Of a DNA stretch of 64,000 nt, positions 19,425-31,069 are shown one piece after another. Under the pieces are notes generated by a model. That model made no database searches. It saw only the letters and a program-made list of their open reading frames with translations, and was not told where the DNA came from. The DNA comes from Lysobacter prati. GTDB lineage: Bacteria > Pseudomonadota > Gammaproteobacteria > Xanthomonadales > Xanthomonadaceae. The stretch spans positions 62,001 to 126,000 of the forward strand of contig NZ_VLNV01000008.1 in the NCBI RefSeq assembly GCF_009765215.1. Reading direction: 5' to 3'. The translations under genes and the position numbers were made by a program. Position 1 is the stretch's first letter; every line of letters begins with the position of its first letter.

Positions 19425-19952
19425 TTAGGCCTTCTTGGCTTCCTTGCGGATGATGACTTCGCCGGCGTACTTCACGCCCTTGCCCTTGTACGGCTCCGGC
19501 GGACGGAAGCCGCGGATCTTGGCCGCAACTTCACCGACGCGCTGCTTGTCCGCGCCCTGGACCAGGATCTCGGTCTGGGTCGGGGTGGCGATGGTGATGC
19601 CTTCCGGGGCCACGAACACGACCGGGTGCGAGAAACCGAGCGCCAGGCTCAGGTCCTTGCCCTGCATGGTGGCACGGTAGCCGACGCCGACCAGCTCGAG
19701 CTTGCGCTCGAAGCCTTCCGACACGCCCTTCACCAGGTTGGCGAGGATGGCGCGCAGGGTGCCGGTCAGCGGGATCAGCGCAGCGTCTTCGGTCGAGAAC
19801 ACGGCGTGGCCGTCCTCGAGCTTGACGGCGATGGCGGCAGGCTTGGCGACCGACAGGGTGCCCTTCGGGCCCTTGGCGCTGATCGAATCAGCCTGGATGT
19901 TCAGCTCGACGCCCTTCGGGAGGGCAACCGGCTTCTTGGCAACTCGGGACAT
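19425..19952 (-). CDS. rplF: 50S ribosomal protein L6
   Basis: Large-subunit protein near the factor-binding site, 175 aa, with the duplicated L6 fold. It begins [15 protein letters not shown] and ends with [19 protein letters not shown], the L6 signature. GGGAGGAA is directly upstream of the ATG at 19952. The frame is open to 20021, but that part overlaps rpsH. Spacing to rpsH is 13 bp. Confidence 0.97.
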   Translation of the reverse strand: MSRVAKKPVALPKGVELNIQADSISAKGPKGTLSVAKPAAIAVKLEDGHAVFSTEDAALIPLTGTLRAILANLVKGVSEGFERKLELVGVGYRATMQGKDLSLALGFSHPVVFVAPEGITIATPTQTEILVQGADKQRVGEVAAKIRGFRPPEPYKGKGVKYAGEVIIRKEAKKA

Positions 19953-19965
19953 GTCTATTCCTCCC

Positions 19966-20364
19966 TTAAGCCACGAAGCACAGGACTTCACCGCCGACGC
20001 CCTGCTGGCGCGCCTGCGCATCGGTCATGATGCCCTTCGAGGTGGAGATGATGGCGATGCCGAGGCCGCCGAGGACCTTGGGCAGCTCCGACTTGCCGCG
20101 GTACTGGCGCAGGCCCGAACGGGAGAAGCGCTCAAGGCGCTCGATCACCGGCTTGCCTTCGTAGTACTTCAGCGAGATTTCGAGTTCGGACTTGCCGGCG
20201 CTGACCGGGGTCACGCGCGAGTCCAGGATGTAACCCTCGTCCTTCAGCACCTTGGCGATGGCAACCTTGATGGTGGACGACGGCATCTTCACCGTCTGCT
20301 TGCGAACAGCGGCCGCATTCTTGATGCGAACCAGCATGTCGGCGATGGGATCAGTCATGCTCAT
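19966..20364 (-). CDS. rpsH: 30S ribosomal protein S8
   Basis: Central-domain 16S rRNA-binding protein, and in E. coli the translational repressor of the spc operon. The 132-aa product begins [17 protein letters not shown] and ends GISTSKG-type ([29 protein letters not shown]). A 182-bp spacer with a 12-bp perfect hairpin separates it from rpsN, which is unusual. Confidence 0.97.
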   Translation of the reverse strand: MSMTDPIADMLVRIKNAAAVRKQTVKMPSSTIKVAIAKVLKDEGYILDSRVTPVSAGKSELEISLKYYEGKPVIERLERFSRSGLRQYRGKSELPKVLGGLGIAIISTSKGIMTDAQARQQGVGGEVLCFVA

Positions 20365-20511
20365 GATTAATTACCTATGAGTAGCACCGATATCCGCGGG
20401 ATTGCGAATTCAGTTGTAGGCCCGTGAGGGCAGCAAAACAGGCCGTTGGAGGGCGAACCCAAAAACGACCGGCACCCCGCCCTTCCGGCCGGAGTGCCTT
20501 GGAACGAGCGA

Positions 20512-20538
20512 GCCGGCAAGTCTATCAGACTTGCCGGC
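20512..20538 (-). other. Perfect 12-bp hairpin after rpsN
   Basis: Stem gccggcaagtct/agacttgccggc with a 3-nt loop, 8 bp downstream of the rpsN stop. There is no T-run on the minus strand. The remaining rpsN-rpsH spacer (20365-20546) carries further GC-rich inverted repeats and no gene. This could be an RNA-stability or processing hairpin inside the spc operon. Confidence 0.7.
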
Positions 20539-20546
20539 GCGTTTTG

Positions 20547-20852
20547 TTACCAGCTGGCCTTGCGCAGACCCGGAACGTCGCCGTTCATGGTCGCCTTGCG
20601 CAGCATGTTGCGGCCGAGGCCGAACTTGCGGTAGACGCCACGCGGACGGCCCGAGAGCACGCAACGGGTGCGCTGGCGGCTCGGCGAGGAGTCACGCGGC
20701 AGCTTCTGCAGCTTGACCACTGCATCCATCTTGTCCTCGTACGAGGCAGTCTGGCTGGAGATGATCTTCTTCAGTGCTTCGCGCTTGCTGCCGTGCTGCT
20801 TGGCAAGCTTGGCCCGCTTGATCTCGCGGTTGACCATGGAGGTCTTAGCCAT
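20547..20852 (-). CDS. rpsN: 30S ribosomal protein S14
   Basis: Small-subunit head protein, 101 aa. It is the long zinc-free form (no CxxC pairs), starting [19 protein letters not shown] and ending with the [21 protein letters not shown] block. It follows rplE by 18 bp and is followed by the hairpin at 20512. Confidence 0.97.
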   Translation of the reverse strand: MAKTSMVNREIKRAKLAKQHGSKREALKKIISSQTASYEDKMDAVVKLQKLPRDSSPSRQRTRCVLSGRPRGVYRKFGLGRNMLRKATMNGDVPGLRKASW

Positions 20853-20870
20853 TGTGTCAGTCCTATGGGA

Positions 20871-21413
20871 TCAGTTACGGAACGGGAAGCGGAAGGCTTC
20901 CAGCAGTGCCTTGGCTTCGGCGTCGGTCTTCGCGGTCGTGGTGATCGCGATGTCCATGCCGCGCAGGGCGTCGACCTGGTCGAAGTCGATTTCCGGGAAG
21001 ATGATCTGTTCCTTCACGCCCATGTTGTAGTTGCCACGGCCGTCGAACGAACGACCCGACACGCCGCGGAAGTCACGCACGCGGGGCAGCGAGATGTTGA
21101 TCAGGCGATCCAGGAACTCGAACATCTGGGCGCGGCGCAGCGTCACCTTGCAACCGATCGGCCAACCGTCGCGGATCTTGAACGAAGCCACCGACACGCG
21201 GGACTTGGTCACGATCGGCTTCTGGCCAGCGATCTTGGTCAGGTCGGCAACGGCGTTTTCCAGGATCTTCTTGTTGGTCGCGGCTTCGCCGACGCCCATG
21301 TTGATCGTGATCTTGGAAAGGCGCGGCACTTCCATCGGGTTCTTGTAACCGAACTTCTGGGTCAGCGACGGGACGACTTCGTCCTTGTAGAACTTTTCAA
21401 GCCGGGTGGTCAT
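20871..21413 (-). CDS. rplE: 50S ribosomal protein L5
   Basis: 5S rRNA-binding protein that contacts P-site tRNA. The 180-aa product has [30 protein letters not shown], and the C-terminal [19 protein letters not shown]. It is 11 bp after rplX and 18 bp before rpsN. In E. coli the S8 repressor site overlaps this start; no matching structure could be confirmed here. Confidence 0.97.
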   Translation of the reverse strand: MTTRLEKFYKDEVVPSLTQKFGYKNPMEVPRLSKITINMGVGEAATNKKILENAVADLTKIAGQKPIVTKSRVSVASFKIRDGWPIGCKVTLRRAQMFEFLDRLINISLPRVRDFRGVSGRSFDGRGNYNMGVKEQIIFPEIDFDQVDALRGMDIAITTTAKTDAEAKALLEAFRFPFRN

Positions 21414-21424
21414 ATCAGCATTCC

Positions 21425-21739
21425 TTAGGCGTCAACCGCCTCACCGCTGGAGCGGAACACACGCAGTTTGCGTCCATCCTCCAGCACCTTGAAACCGATG
21501 CGCTCGCCCTTGCCGGTGGCAGGGTTGAAAAGCATCACGTTGGAAATGTGGATCGGCGCTTCGCGCTCGACCACGCCGCCAGGCTGTCCAGCCTGCGGGT
21601 TCGGCTTGGTGTGGCGCTTGACGATGTTGATGTTCGACACGACGACCTTCTCGCCGAGTACGCGCACAACGTCGCCCTTCTTGCCCTTGTCCTTGCCGGC
21701 GGTGACGATCACCTGATCGCCCTTGCGGATACGGTTCAT
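21425..21739 (-). CDS. rplX: 50S ribosomal protein L24
   Basis: Assembly-initiator protein, 104 aa, with the KOW motif near the start ([20 protein letters not shown]). It also has [21 protein letters not shown]. It is 14 bp after rplN in spc order. Confidence 0.97.
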   Translation of the reverse strand: MNRIRKGDQVIVTAGKDKGKKGDVVRVLGEKVVVSNINIVKRHTKPNPQAGQPGGVVEREAPIHISNVMLFNPATGKGERIGFKVLEDGRKLRVFRSSGEAVDA

Positions 21740-21753
21740 ATAAATTCCTCCGC

Positions 21754-22122
21754 TCAGAGCACTTCAGGAGCGAGCGAGACGATCTTCATGAACTTCTCGG
21801 TACGCAGCTCGCGGGTCACAGGCCCGAAGATGCGGGTACCAATCGGTTCCTGCTTGTTGTTCAGGAGCACGGCGGCATTGCCGTCGAAGCGGATCAGCGA
21901 ACCGTCCGGGCGACGAACGCCCTTGCGGGTGCGGACCACGACGGCGTCATAGACGTCGCCCTTCTTGACCTTGCCACGCGGGATCGCGTCCTTCACGGTG
22001 ACCTTGATGATGTCGCCGATGCCGGCGTAACGGCGCTTGGAGCCGCCGAGCACCTTAATGCACATCACTTCCTTGGCACCGGAATTGTCGGCGACGTCGA
22101 GGTAGCTTTGCATCTGGATCAT
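21754..22122 (-). CDS. rplN: 50S ribosomal protein L14
   Basis: Large-subunit interface protein, 122 aa, first gene of the spc segment. It starts [20 protein letters not shown] and contains the L14 signature [19 protein letters not shown]. It follows rpsQ by 14 bp with no separate spc promoter evident, so S10 and spc may be one transcription unit here. Confidence 0.97.
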   Translation of the reverse strand: MIQMQSYLDVADNSGAKEVMCIKVLGGSKRRYAGIGDIIKVTVKDAIPRGKVKKGDVYDAVVVRTRKGVRRPDGSLIRFDGNAAVLLNNKQEPIGTRIFGPVTRELRTEKFMKIVSLAPEVL

Positions 22123-22136
22123 GGTTCAGCCTCCTC

Positions 22137-22406
22137 TTATTCGGCCGCGCGGCTGACGATTTCAACCACGCTCCAGTTCTTGGTCTTGGACATCGGAGCA
22201 ATCTCCTTCACTCGCACGATATCGCCTTCCTTGCAGGCGTTATCGGCGTCATGGGCGTGGAGCTTGGTCGAGCGACGGATGTACTTGCCGTACAGCGCGT
22301 GCTTGACCTGGCGCTCGACGAGCACGGTGACGGTCTTGTCCATCTTGTTGCTGACGACCCGGCCTTCAACCGTGCGCAGCGCCTTGTCTGTATTGTTGTC
22401 GGTCAT
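22137..22406 (-). CDS. rpsQ: 30S ribosomal protein S17
   Basis: Primary 16S rRNA-binding protein with an OB fold, 89 aa. It has [21 protein letters not shown] and [16 protein letters not shown]. The ATG at 22406 ([11 protein letters not shown]), with AAGGA upstream, follows rpmC by 10 bp. The open frame to 22478 overlaps rpmC and is rejected. Confidence 0.96.
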   Translation of the reverse strand: MTDNNTDKALRTVEGRVVSNKMDKTVTVLVERQVKHALYGKYIRRSTKLHAHDADNACKEGDIVRVKEIAPMSKTKNWSVVEIVSRAAE

Positions 22407-22416
22407 TGCAGGGTCC

Positions 22417-22602
22417 TTACTTCTTCTCGCCGAGCAGCATGTTGACGCGAGCGATCTCGCGGCGCACACGGCGTGCATCGTGGGTCTTGGCGAGCTGGCC
22501 GGTGGCCTTCTGCATGCGGAGGGCGAAGCCCTCCTTGTGCAGCTCGACCAGGTGGGCCTTCAGTTCGTCGGCCGACTTCTCGCGAAGTTGCTTGAGTTCC
22601 AT
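22417..22602 (-). CDS. rpmC: 50S ribosomal protein L29
   Basis: Small exit-tunnel protein, 61 aa, a helical hairpin: [18 protein letters not shown] and [18 protein letters not shown]-like end ([18 protein letters not shown]). Its ATG overlaps the rplP stop by one base (TAATG), indicating coupled translation. Confidence 0.96.
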   Translation of the reverse strand: MELKQLREKSADELKAHLVELHKEGFALRMQKATGQLAKTHDARRVRREIARVNMLLGEKK

Positions 22603-23015
22603 TAGCGCACCGTCCGGGTAACGAAAGTGGTGGTCACCGAGAGCTTGGCGGCGGCCAGACGGAACGCTTCACGCGCAATGTCTTCGCCCACACCTTCGAT
22701 CTCGTAAATCATGCGACCAGGCTGGATCTGTGCGACCCAGTACTCGACGTTGCCCTTACCGGAGCCCATTCGGACTTCGATCGGCTTCTTGGTGATCGGC
22801 TTGTCGGGGAACACGCGGATCCACATCTTGCCGCCACGCTTGACGTAACGGCTGATGGAACGACGTGCTGCCTCGATCTGGCGCGCGGTCAGCTGACCGT
22901 GCGCCGTTGCCTTAAGGCCGTATTCGCCAAAGCTGACGGCATTGCCGCTCCAGCTCAGGCCATCATTGCGGCCCTTGTGTACCTTGCGGTACTTGGTTCG
23001 CTTGGGTTGCAACAT
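22602..23015 (-). CDS. rplP: 50S ribosomal protein L16
   Basis: Large-subunit protein near the A-site tRNA, 137 aa. It starts [19 protein letters not shown], has [20 protein letters not shown] and the [19 protein letters not shown] block. It lies 6 bp after rpsC and overlaps rpmC by one base. Confidence 0.97.
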   Translation of the reverse strand: MLQPKRTKYRKVHKGRNDGLSWSGNAVSFGEYGLKATAHGQLTARQIEAARRSISRYVKRGGKMWIRVFPDKPITKKPIEVRMGSGKGNVEYWVAQIQPGRMIYEIEGVGEDIAREAFRLAAAKLSVTTTFVTRTVR

Positions 23016-23021
23016 GGCGGA

Positions 23022-23765
23022 TTACCTCTGTTCGCGGGCCGAACGGCCCGGACGGTCGCTGCGATCACCGCGGTCACCACGGTCACCGCGATCGCTGCGC
23101 GGCGAATCGTCCTGCTTTTCCTGGCCGACCTGGGAGAAATCGAAGATCTCGCCCTTGTAGACCCATACCTTGATGCCGATGATGCCGTAGGTCGTCTTGG
23201 CTTCTGCGAAGCCATAGTCGATGTCGGCACGCAGCGTGTGAAGCGGAACGCGACCTTCGCGGTACCACTCCGAACGCGCGATCTCGGCGCCATTCAGACG
23301 GCCGGCGACGTTGACCTTGATGCCGAGGGCACCCAGGCGCATCGCGTTGCCGACAGCGCGCTTCATCGCGCGACGGAACATGATGCGGCGCTCCAGCTGC
23401 TGGGCGATCGACTCGGCGACCAGCTGCGCGTCGAGCTCCGGCTTGCGGACCTCGGTCACGTTGATGTGCGCCGGGACGCCCATCACCGCGCTCACTTCCT
23501 TGCGCAGCTTCTCGATGTCCTCACCACGCTTGCCGATCACCACGCCCGGACGGGCGGTGTGGATCGTCACGCGGGCGTTGTTCGCCGGACGCTCGATGAA
23601 GATCTTGGAGATGCCGGCCTGAGCCAGCTTCTTGCGCAGCAGGTCGCGGACCTTGAGGTCCGCCGCCAGGAACTCGGCGTACTGCTTCTTGTTGGCAAAC
23701 CACTTGGAATTCCAATCCTTGGAGATGCCAAGGCGGATGCCAGTCGGATGTACTTTATGACCCAT
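23022..23765 (-). CDS. rpsC: 30S ribosomal protein S3
   Basis: mRNA-entry protein with helicase activity together with S4 and S5. The 247-aa product has the KH domain ([20 protein letters not shown] then [11 protein letters not shown]) and the S3 C-terminal domain ([18 protein letters not shown]). It carries a charged tail of tandem Arg-Gly-Asp/Ser-Asp-Arg units after about residue 225, longer than the 233-aa E. coli protein. The matching DNA near 23040-23110 is a short tandem repeat. Confidence 0.97.
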   Translation of the reverse strand: MGHKVHPTGIRLGISKDWNSKWFANKKQYAEFLAADLKVRDLLRKKLAQAGISKIFIERPANNARVTIHTARPGVVIGKRGEDIEKLRKEVSAVMGVPAHINVTEVRKPELDAQLVAESIAQQLERRIMFRRAMKRAVGNAMRLGALGIKVNVAGRLNGAEIARSEWYREGRVPLHTLRADIDYGFAEAKTTYGIIGIKVWVYKGEIFDFSQVGQEKQDDSPRSDRGDRGDRGDRSDRPGRSAREQR

Positions 23766-23779
23766 TGTCTGACTCCGCC

Positions 23780-24115
23780 TTACTTGCCCGCGCCAACAAC
23801 CACAGTGATGTGGCTGGTGCGCTTGAGGATGCGGGTGCCGCGGCCCTTTGCACGCGCCATGAAGCGCTTCAGTGCGGGACCTTCGTCAACCATGATGGTC
23901 TTGACCTTGAGCTCGTCGATGTCGGCGCCCTGGTTGTTCTCGGCATTGGCGATGGCGGACTCGACGACCTTGCGGATCATCTGGGCAGCCTTCTTGTCCG
24001 AGAACTTCAGCAGGTTGATGGCGCGCTCGGCCGACAGGCCACGAACCTGGTCAGCGACCAGACGGGCCTTCTGCGGGGAGATGCGCGCGGTGCGCAGGAT
24101 GGCTTTCGCTTCCAT
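23780..24115 (-). CDS. rplV: 50S ribosomal protein L22
   Basis: Exit-tunnel protein, 111 aa. It starts [20 protein letters not shown] and ends [16 protein letters not shown]; the long beta-hairpin that lines the tunnel lies around [14 protein letters not shown]. Two in-frame ATGs are 6 nt apart. AAGGAG abuts the first, at 24121, and is 6 nt from the second, so 24115 is chosen. Macrolide-relevant hairpin residues look normal. Confidence 0.96.
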   Translation of the reverse strand: MEAKAILRTARISPQKARLVADQVRGLSAERAINLLKFSDKKAAQMIRKVVESAIANAENNQGADIDELKVKTIMVDEGPALKRFMARAKGRGTRILKRTSHITVVVGAGK

Positions 24116-24125
24116 GGTCATCTCC

Positions 24126-24395
24126 TTACTTGCCCGACTTCTTGTCGCCGCCGTGACCCTTGAAGGTACGGGTCAGGGCGAACTCGCCAAGCTTGTGGCC
24201 AACCATGTTCTCGTTGACGAGCACCGGAATATGGTTCTTGCCGTTGTGCACGGCGATGGTGAAACCCACCATGTCCGGCAGGATCATCGAGCGACGCGAC
24301 CAGGTCTTGATCGGCTTCTTGTTGTTACCCGCGGTCTCCACCTTCTTGACAAGATGGTGGTCGACGAACGGGCCTTTCTTAAGTGAACGTGCCAT
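24126..24395 (-). CDS. rpsS: 30S ribosomal protein S19
   Basis: Small-subunit head protein, 89 aa. It has [39 protein letters not shown] and the end [20 protein letters not shown], all diagnostic of S19. It sits 6 bp after rplB and about 10 bp before rplV. Confidence 0.97.
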   Translation of the reverse strand: MARSLKKGPFVDHHLVKKVETAGNNKKPIKTWSRRSMILPDMVGFTIAVHNGKNHIPVLVNENMVGHKLGEFALTRTFKGHGGDKKSGK

Positions 24396-24401
24396 GGCCG
24401 A

Positions 24402-25229
24402 TTAGCTCCTGCGATCGCGCACGATGAACTGCTGGGTGCGCTTGTTCTTACGGGTCTTGTAACCCTTGGTCGGAACACCCCACGGGGTGACCGGATGCGG
24501 GTTGCCCTGGCCAGCCTTGGCCTCACCACCGCCGTGCGGATGGTCGACCGGGTTCATGGCCGCACCGCGAACGGTCGGGCGGACGCCGCGCCAGCGCTTG
24601 GCGCCTGCCTTGCCCAGCTTCTCGAGGTTGTGCTCGTCGTTGCCGACTTCGCCGATGGTGGCGCGGCACTCGGCCGGCACCTTGCGCATTTCGCCGGAGC
24701 GAAGACGCAGCGTGGCGTAGCCCTGCTCGCGAGCGATCAGCTGCACGCCAGCGCCTGCGGCGCGGGCCAGCTGGGCGCCCTTGCCCGGCTTCATCTCGAT
24801 GCAATGCACGGTGGAACCGACCGGGATGTTGGTCAGCGGCAGCGTGTTGCCGACCTTGATCGGGGCGTCACGGCCCGCGATCACCTGGTCACCGTCCTTC
24901 AGGCCCTTGGGGGCAATGATGTAACGGCGCTCACCGTCGACGTAGCACAGCAGCGCGATGTGCGCGGTGCGGTTCGGATCGTATTCGATCCGCTCAACGC
25001 GCGCCGGAATGCCTTCCTTGTCGCGCTTGAAGTCGATGATGCGGTAATGCTGCTTGTGACCACCGCCGACGTGGCGGGTGGTGATCCGGCCGTGGTGGTT
25101 ACGACCGCCGGATTTGCTCTGCTTCTCGACGAGCGCCGCGTGCGGCGCGCCCTTGTGCAGGCCCGGGGTCACCACGCGAACCGCGCTGCGGCGGCCGGGG
25201 GAGGTGGGCTTGAAAGTCATCAATGCCAT
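24402..25229 (-). CDS. rplB: 50S ribosomal protein L2
   Basis: Core large-subunit protein needed for subunit joining and peptidyl transfer, 275 aa. It has [19 protein letters not shown] and the C-terminal [19 protein letters not shown] containing the conserved His near the peptidyl-transferase centre. It follows rplW by 10 bp. Confidence 0.98.
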   Translation of the reverse strand: MALMTFKPTSPGRRSAVRVVTPGLHKGAPHAALVEKQSKSGGRNHHGRITTRHVGGGHKQHYRIIDFKRDKEGIPARVERIEYDPNRTAHIALLCYVDGERRYIIAPKGLKDGDQVIAGRDAPIKVGNTLPLTNIPVGSTVHCIEMKPGKGAQLARAAGAGVQLIAREQGYATLRLRSGEMRKVPAECRATIGEVGNDEHNLEKLGKAGAKRWRGVRPTVRGAAMNPVDHPHGGGEAKAGQGNPHPVTPWGVPTKGYKTRKNKRTQQFIVRDRRS

Positions 25230-25239
25230 GGGTCTTTCC

Positions 25240-25536
25240 TCAGGCCTTGGCCATCACGTCGATCGACTGGCCTTCGGCCAGCGTCACGTACGCCTTGCGC
25301 CAGTCGCCGCGGCTGCCAGAGCGGAACTTGAAGGACTTGTTCTTGCCCTTCACGTTGACCACGTTGACTGCCTCGACCTTGACTTCGAACAGCTTTTCCA
25401 CGGCGACCTTGATGTCGGCCTTGGTAGCGTCCGTCGCGACTTCGAAGACGTATTGGTTGGAAACTTCCTGCAGACGTGCGGTCTTTTCGGACACGCGCGG
25501 CGCACGGATGATGTTGTAGAGCTTGGCCTCGTTCAT
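25240..25536 (-). CDS. rplW: 50S ribosomal protein L23
   Basis: Exit-site protein that docks trigger factor and SRP, 98 aa. It has [20 protein letters not shown] and [12 protein letters not shown]. The frame permits a GTG at 25545, but GAGGAG is 8 nt from the ATG at 25536. That ATG overlaps the rplD stop (ATGA), so it is chosen. Confidence 0.96.
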   Translation of the reverse strand: MNEAKLYNIIRAPRVSEKTARLQEVSNQYVFEVATDATKADIKVAVEKLFEVKVEAVNVVNVKGKNKSFKFRSGSRGDWRKAYVTLAEGQSIDVMAKA

Positions 25537-26138
25537 GCCAGCCACTCCTCGATCTTCTTGACGGCGTCAGCGGTGACCACGACCGAATCGGCGCCGACGA
25601 GGCTGACCGGATCCAGGCCCTGGACGTCACGCACTTCGACGTACGGCAGGTTGCGAGCCGAGAGGTACAGATTCTCGGAAGCGTCCTCGGTGACGATCAG
25701 CGGACGACGACCGACTTCCAGGCCCTTGAGCTTGGCGATCAGGCCCTGCGTCTTCGGCGCGTCGAGGTCGAACGACTCGACGACCATGATGCGGCCCTGG
25801 CGGTTGAGCTCGGACAGGATCGCGGCCATCGCGGCGCGGTACATCTTGCGATTGACCTTCTGCGCGAAGCTGCGCGGCTTGGCCGCGAAGGTCACGCCGC
25901 CGCCGACGAAGATCGGAGCCGTCAGCGCGCCATGACGCGCACCGCCGCCTTTCTGCTTCTTCGACTTCTTGGTGGTGCCGTTGACTTCCGAACGGGTCTT
26001 CTGCGCCTTGGTACCGGCACGACCGGCATTGCGGTAGGCAACGACCACCTGGTGGACCAGGTCTTCGCTGAATTCGCGGCCGAAGATCGCGTCGGAGACC
26101 GACACCGTCTTGGTGCTGTTATTGATGGCGAGTTCCAT
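25533..26138 (-). CDS. rplD: 50S ribosomal protein L4
   Basis: Exit-tunnel constriction protein and, in E. coli, the regulator of S10-operon transcription and translation. The 201-aa product matches E. coli L4 length. It has TGARHGAL-type [26 protein letters not shown] is 8 nt from the ATG at 26138 and only 2 nt from one at 26144, so the shorter form is chosen. The stop overlaps rplW. An L4-type attenuator could be the hairpin at 27238-27270. Confidence 0.96.
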   Translation of the reverse strand: MELAINNSTKTVSVSDAIFGREFSEDLVHQVVVAYRNAGRAGTKAQKTRSEVNGTTKKSKKQKGGGARHGALTAPIFVGGGVTFAAKPRSFAQKVNRKMYRAAMAAILSELNRQGRIMVVESFDLDAPKTQGLIAKLKGLEVGRRPLIVTEDASENLYLSARNLPYVEVRDVQGLDPVSLVGADSVVVTADAVKKIEEWLA

Positions 26139-26150
26139 CGTCATCTCTCC

Positions 26151-26804
26151 TTATGCCTTGCTCGAGGGACGCACGATGACGTCGCCGCCCGGCGCGCCCG
26201 GCACCGCACCCTTGATCGCGATCAGGCCACGCTCTGCGTCTACCTTGACCACTTCCAGGCGCTGCGTGCTCTGGTTGACCGCGCCCATGTGGCCGGCCAT
26301 CTTCTTGCCCGGGAACACACGGCCCGGCGTCTGGCGCTGGCCGATGGAGCCCGGCGAGCGGTGCGACAGCGAGTTACCGTGCGTCGCGTCGCCCATGGAG
26401 AAGTTCCAGCGCTTGATCGTGCCCTGGAAGCCCTTGCCCTTGGTGACGCCCTGGACGTCGACCAGCTGGCCGGCTTCGAAGATGTCGGCCTTGATCTCGC
26501 CGCCGATTTCGAAACCGTTGATCTGGTCGTCTTCAACACGCAGTTCCCACAGGCCACGACCGGCTTCAACCTTCGCCTTGGCGAGGTGACCGGCTTCGGG
26601 CTTGTTGATGAGCGCAGCGCGGCGCACACCGACAGTCACCTGCACGGCGCTGTAGCCGTCGGTTTCCTGGGTCTTGATCTGGGTGATCCGGTTCGGGGTG
26701 GCCTCGATGAGGGTCACGGGAACCGACTTGCCGTCTTCAGTGAAGAAGCGGCTCATGCCGGCCTTGCGACCGACGATGCCCAACGAATATTTCTTCGCGG
26801 TCAT
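26151..26804 (-). CDS. rplC: 50S ribosomal protein L3
   Basis: Core large-subunit assembly protein near the peptidyl-transferase centre, 217 aa. It has [19 protein letters not shown] at the start and [19 protein letters not shown] around the conserved Gln (methylated by PrmB in enterobacteria). It lies 10 bp after rpsJ and 12 bp before rplD. Confidence 0.97.
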   Translation of the reverse strand: MTAKKYSLGIVGRKAGMSRFFTEDGKSVPVTLIEATPNRITQIKTQETDGYSAVQVTVGVRRAALINKPEAGHLAKAKVEAGRGLWELRVEDDQINGFEIGGEIKADIFEAGQLVDVQGVTKGKGFQGTIKRWNFSMGDATHGNSLSHRSPGSIGQRQTPGRVFPGKKMAGHMGAVNQSTQRLEVVKVDAERGLIAIKGAVPGAPGGDVIVRPSSKA

Positions 26805-26814
26805 GGTGGTGGCC

Positions 26815-27126
<312 letters not shown>

Positions 27127-27140
27127 GACGGAATTCCTTA

Positions 27141-27152
27141 CGTTAAAAGAGC
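27141..27152 (-). promoter_or_regulatory. boxA-like sequence before rpsJ
   Basis: The minus strand reads GCTCTTTTAACG, close to the boxA core GCTCTTTAACA, 14 nt upstream of the rpsJ ATG. NusB-S10 binds boxA, so a site in the leader of the S10 gene could give autoregulation. This is inference from a short match. Confidence 0.4.
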
Positions 27153-27200
27153 GACGGGCCGGCTTCTGGGTGTGCCGAACCCCTGGAATACGCAAACACC

Positions 27201-27223
27201 CCGGAGCTGCACCCTCGCTCCGG
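27201..27223 (-). other. Leader hairpin downstream of the S10 attenuator
   Basis: A 7-bp stem ccggagc/gctccgg with a 9-nt loop lies between the attenuator and rpsJ. It is part of the long S10 leader (27127-about 27443), in which no gene is supported. Confidence 0.5.
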
Positions 27224-27230
27224 AGCTTCC

Positions 27231-27270
27231 CTGCCTGAAAAAACAAGGCAGACCGGTTTCCCGATCCGCC
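27231..27270 (-). promoter_or_regulatory. Attenuator-like hairpin in the S10 leader
   Basis: On the minus strand GGCGGATCGG, loop GAAA, CCGGTCTGCC forms a 10-bp stem with two G-U pairs (27261-27270/27247-27256), followed by TTGTTTTTTC. An alternative stem ctgcct/aggcag (27231-27236/27246-27251) uses part of the 3' arm and puts the U-run in its loop. The two folds exclude each other, as expected of an attenuator. It is about 110 nt before rpsJ. Confidence 0.65.
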
Positions 27271-27373
27271 CAGACGGTGGAGTAGAACGCACGAAGCGCC
27301 CCGTTTAGCGTTCCTTGGAAGCCCGAGGGCCCAGAACGTACGGAGCGTTGCCGTGCGACATGTCCTTGTCTGG

Positions 27374-27405
27374 CGAATACGAGGCGCGTCCTGCACCTCA
27401 TTTCG
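27374..27405 (-). promoter_or_regulatory. Leader motif shared with the str operon (S10 copy)
   Basis: The minus strand reads CGAAATGAGG then TGCAGGACGCGCCTCGTATT and CG. The str leader has the same string at 32283-32315 with one inserted base and two substitutions. The motif starts 44 nt after the -10 box, versus 42 nt in str. A hairpin (27415-27436) lies between promoter and motif. Confidence 0.7.
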
Positions 27406-27449
27406 CTGGTTGCGGGGCCTTCTTGAAGGAAGGTCCGCAGTGGTCGTGC

Positions 27450-27479
27450 ATTCTAACCGGATATCCACAGGTTGTGCAA
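27450..27479 (-). promoter_or_regulatory. S10 operon promoter
   Basis: On the minus strand TTGCAC (27474-27479) and TAGAAT (27450-27455) are 18 bp apart. The bases around the -10 (ATCCGGTTAGAAT) match the str promoter (ATCCGGTTACAAT) at 12 of 13. It lies just downstream of the str terminator. Confidence 0.65.
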
Positions 27480-27499
27480 GCACGACCGTGGTTACCGGG

Positions 27500-27520
27500 A
27501 AAAGGGGGCGTTCAGCCCCC
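27500..27520 (-). terminator. Terminator of the str operon
   Basis: Minus-strand stem gggggc/gccccc with a 5-nt loop followed by TTTTCCC. It lies between tuf and the S10 promoter, after the composite repeat. Confidence 0.65.
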
Positions 27521-27643
27521 CTCTCCCTGGCGCTTTGCGCCTGTCCCTCTCCCACGAGGGGAGAGGGGAAACGCATTGCGCTTCACTCCCCTTCCCTCTC
27601 CCCTTGCGGAGAGGGACGCCGCCGAAGGCGGCAGGGAGAGGGG
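27519..27643. repeat. Composite inverted-unit repeat (CCCTCTCCC type), copy B
   Basis: Reverse unit 27519-27568 and forward unit 27594-27643 flank a 25-bp centre. Each has the hairpin ccctctccc-type stem plus a small GC stem. The small stems differ from copy A but stay paired (GCCGCC/GGCGGC and GGCGC/GCGCC against GGCCGC/GCGGCC). It ends 2 bp from the tuf stop, so it forms the 3' end of the str message. Confidence 0.75.
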
Positions 27644-27645
27644 TA

Positions 27646-28836
27646 TTACTTGATGATCTTCGCCACCACGCCGGCGCCGACGGTGCGGCCGCCTTCGCGG
27701 ATTGCGAAACGCAGGCCTTCGTCCATCGCGACCGGGTTGATCAGCGAGACGACCATCTTGATGTTGTCGCCCGGCATGACCATCTCGACGCCTTCCGGCA
27801 GCGTCACTGCGCCGGTGATGTCGGTCGTGCGGAAGTAGAACTGCGGGCGGTAACCCTTGAAGAACGGCGTGTGACGGCCACCCTCGTCCTTCGACAGCAC
27901 GTACACCTCGGCTTCGAACTCGGTGTGCGGGGTGATCGAACCCGGCTTGCACAGCACCTGGCCGCGCTCAACGTCGTCACGCTTGGTGCCGCGCAGCAGC
28001 AGACCGGCGTTGTCGCCTGCCTGGCCCTGGTCCAGCAGCTTGCGGAACATCTCGACGCCGGTGACGGTCGTCTTCTGGGTCGGACGGATACCGACGATTT
28101 CGATTTCGTCGCCCACCTTGATGATGCCGCGCTCGATACGACCGGTCACCACGGTGCCGCGGCCCGAGATCGAGAACACGTCTTCCACCGGCATCAGGAA
28201 CGCCTTGTCGACGTCACGCTCCGGCTGCGGAATGAACGTGTCCAGCGCCTCGACCAGCTTCAGGATCGACGGCACGCCGATCTCCGACTGGTCGCCTTCC
28301 AGCGCCAGACGGGCCGAACCGTGGATGATCGGGGTGTCGTCGCCCGGGAAGTCGTACTTCGACAGCAGCTCGCGAACTTCCATCTCGACCAGCTCGAGCA
28401 GCTCGGCGTCGTCGACCATGTCGGCCTTGTTCAGGAACACGACGATGTACGGCACGCCGACCTGGCGCGACAGCAGGATGTGCTCGCGCGTCTGCGGCAT
28501 CGGGCCGTCAGCGGCCGAGCACACCAGGATCGCGCCGTCCATCTGCGCCGCACCCGTGATCATGTTCTTCACGTAGTCGGCGTGGCCCGGGCAGTCCACG
28601 TGTGCGTAATGGCGGTTCGGGCTCTCGTACTCGACGTGTGCGGTCGAGATCGTGATGCCGCGTGCCTTCTCTTCCGGCGCCGCGTCGATCGCGTCGTACG
28701 CCTTGAACTCGCCACCGAAACGCTCCGCGCCCACCTTCGTCAGTGCCGCCGTCAGCGTCGTCTTGCCGTGGTCGACGTGACCGATCGTGCCCACGTTCAC
28801 GTGCGGCTTGGTGCGCTCAAACTTACCCTTGGCCAT
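27646..28836 (-). CDS. tuf: Elongation factor Tu (copy 1, str operon)
   Basis: GTPase that brings aminoacyl-tRNA to the ribosome, 396 aa. It has GHVDHGKTT (19-27), [19 protein letters not shown] and the two beta-barrel domains. It is last in rpsL-rpsG-fusA-tuf. The protein is identical to copy 2 (45240-46430). Reading frames on other strands and phases also match across the gene, so the DNA is essentially identical too, while the flanks diverge right at the start and stop codons. This points to gene conversion. Confidence 0.98.
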   Translation of the reverse strand: MAKGKFERTKPHVNVGTIGHVDHGKTTLTAALTKVGAERFGGEFKAYDAIDAAPEEKARGITISTAHVEYESPNRHYAHVDCPGHADYVKNMITGAAQMDGAILVCSAADGPMPQTREHILLSRQVGVPYIVVFLNKADMVDDAELLELVEMEVRELLSKYDFPGDDTPIIHGSARLALEGDQSEIGVPSILKLVEALDTFIPQPERDVDKAFLMPVEDVFSISGRGTVVTGRIERGIIKVGDEIEIVGIRPTQKTTVTGVEMFRKLLDQGQAGDNAGLLLRGTKRDDVERGQVLCKPGSITPHTEFEAEVYVLSKDEGGRHTPFFKGYRPQFYFRTTDITGAVTLPEGVEMVMPGDNIKMVVSLINPVAMDEGLRFAIREGGRTVGAGVVAKIIK

Positions 28837-28879
28837 GATTGTCTCTCTTTAAAGTTTATTGCTTGTTCTGTGGTAACGA

Positions 28880-28901
28880 GGCGCCGGCGAGGGCCGGCGC
28901 C
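28880..28901 (-). other. Hairpin between fusA and tuf
   Basis: A 9-bp perfect stem ggcgccggc/gccggcgcc with a 4-nt loop, 13 bp after the fusA stop. There is no T-run. It may help raise tuf expression relative to fusA by processing or by protecting the upstream 3' end. Confidence 0.55.
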
Positions 28902-28914
28902 ACGGGGACTTCAA

Positions 28915-31035
<2,121 letters not shown>

Positions 31036-31069
31036 GGGACCCTCTCGTAAGTTTTCAAATTCCAAATGG

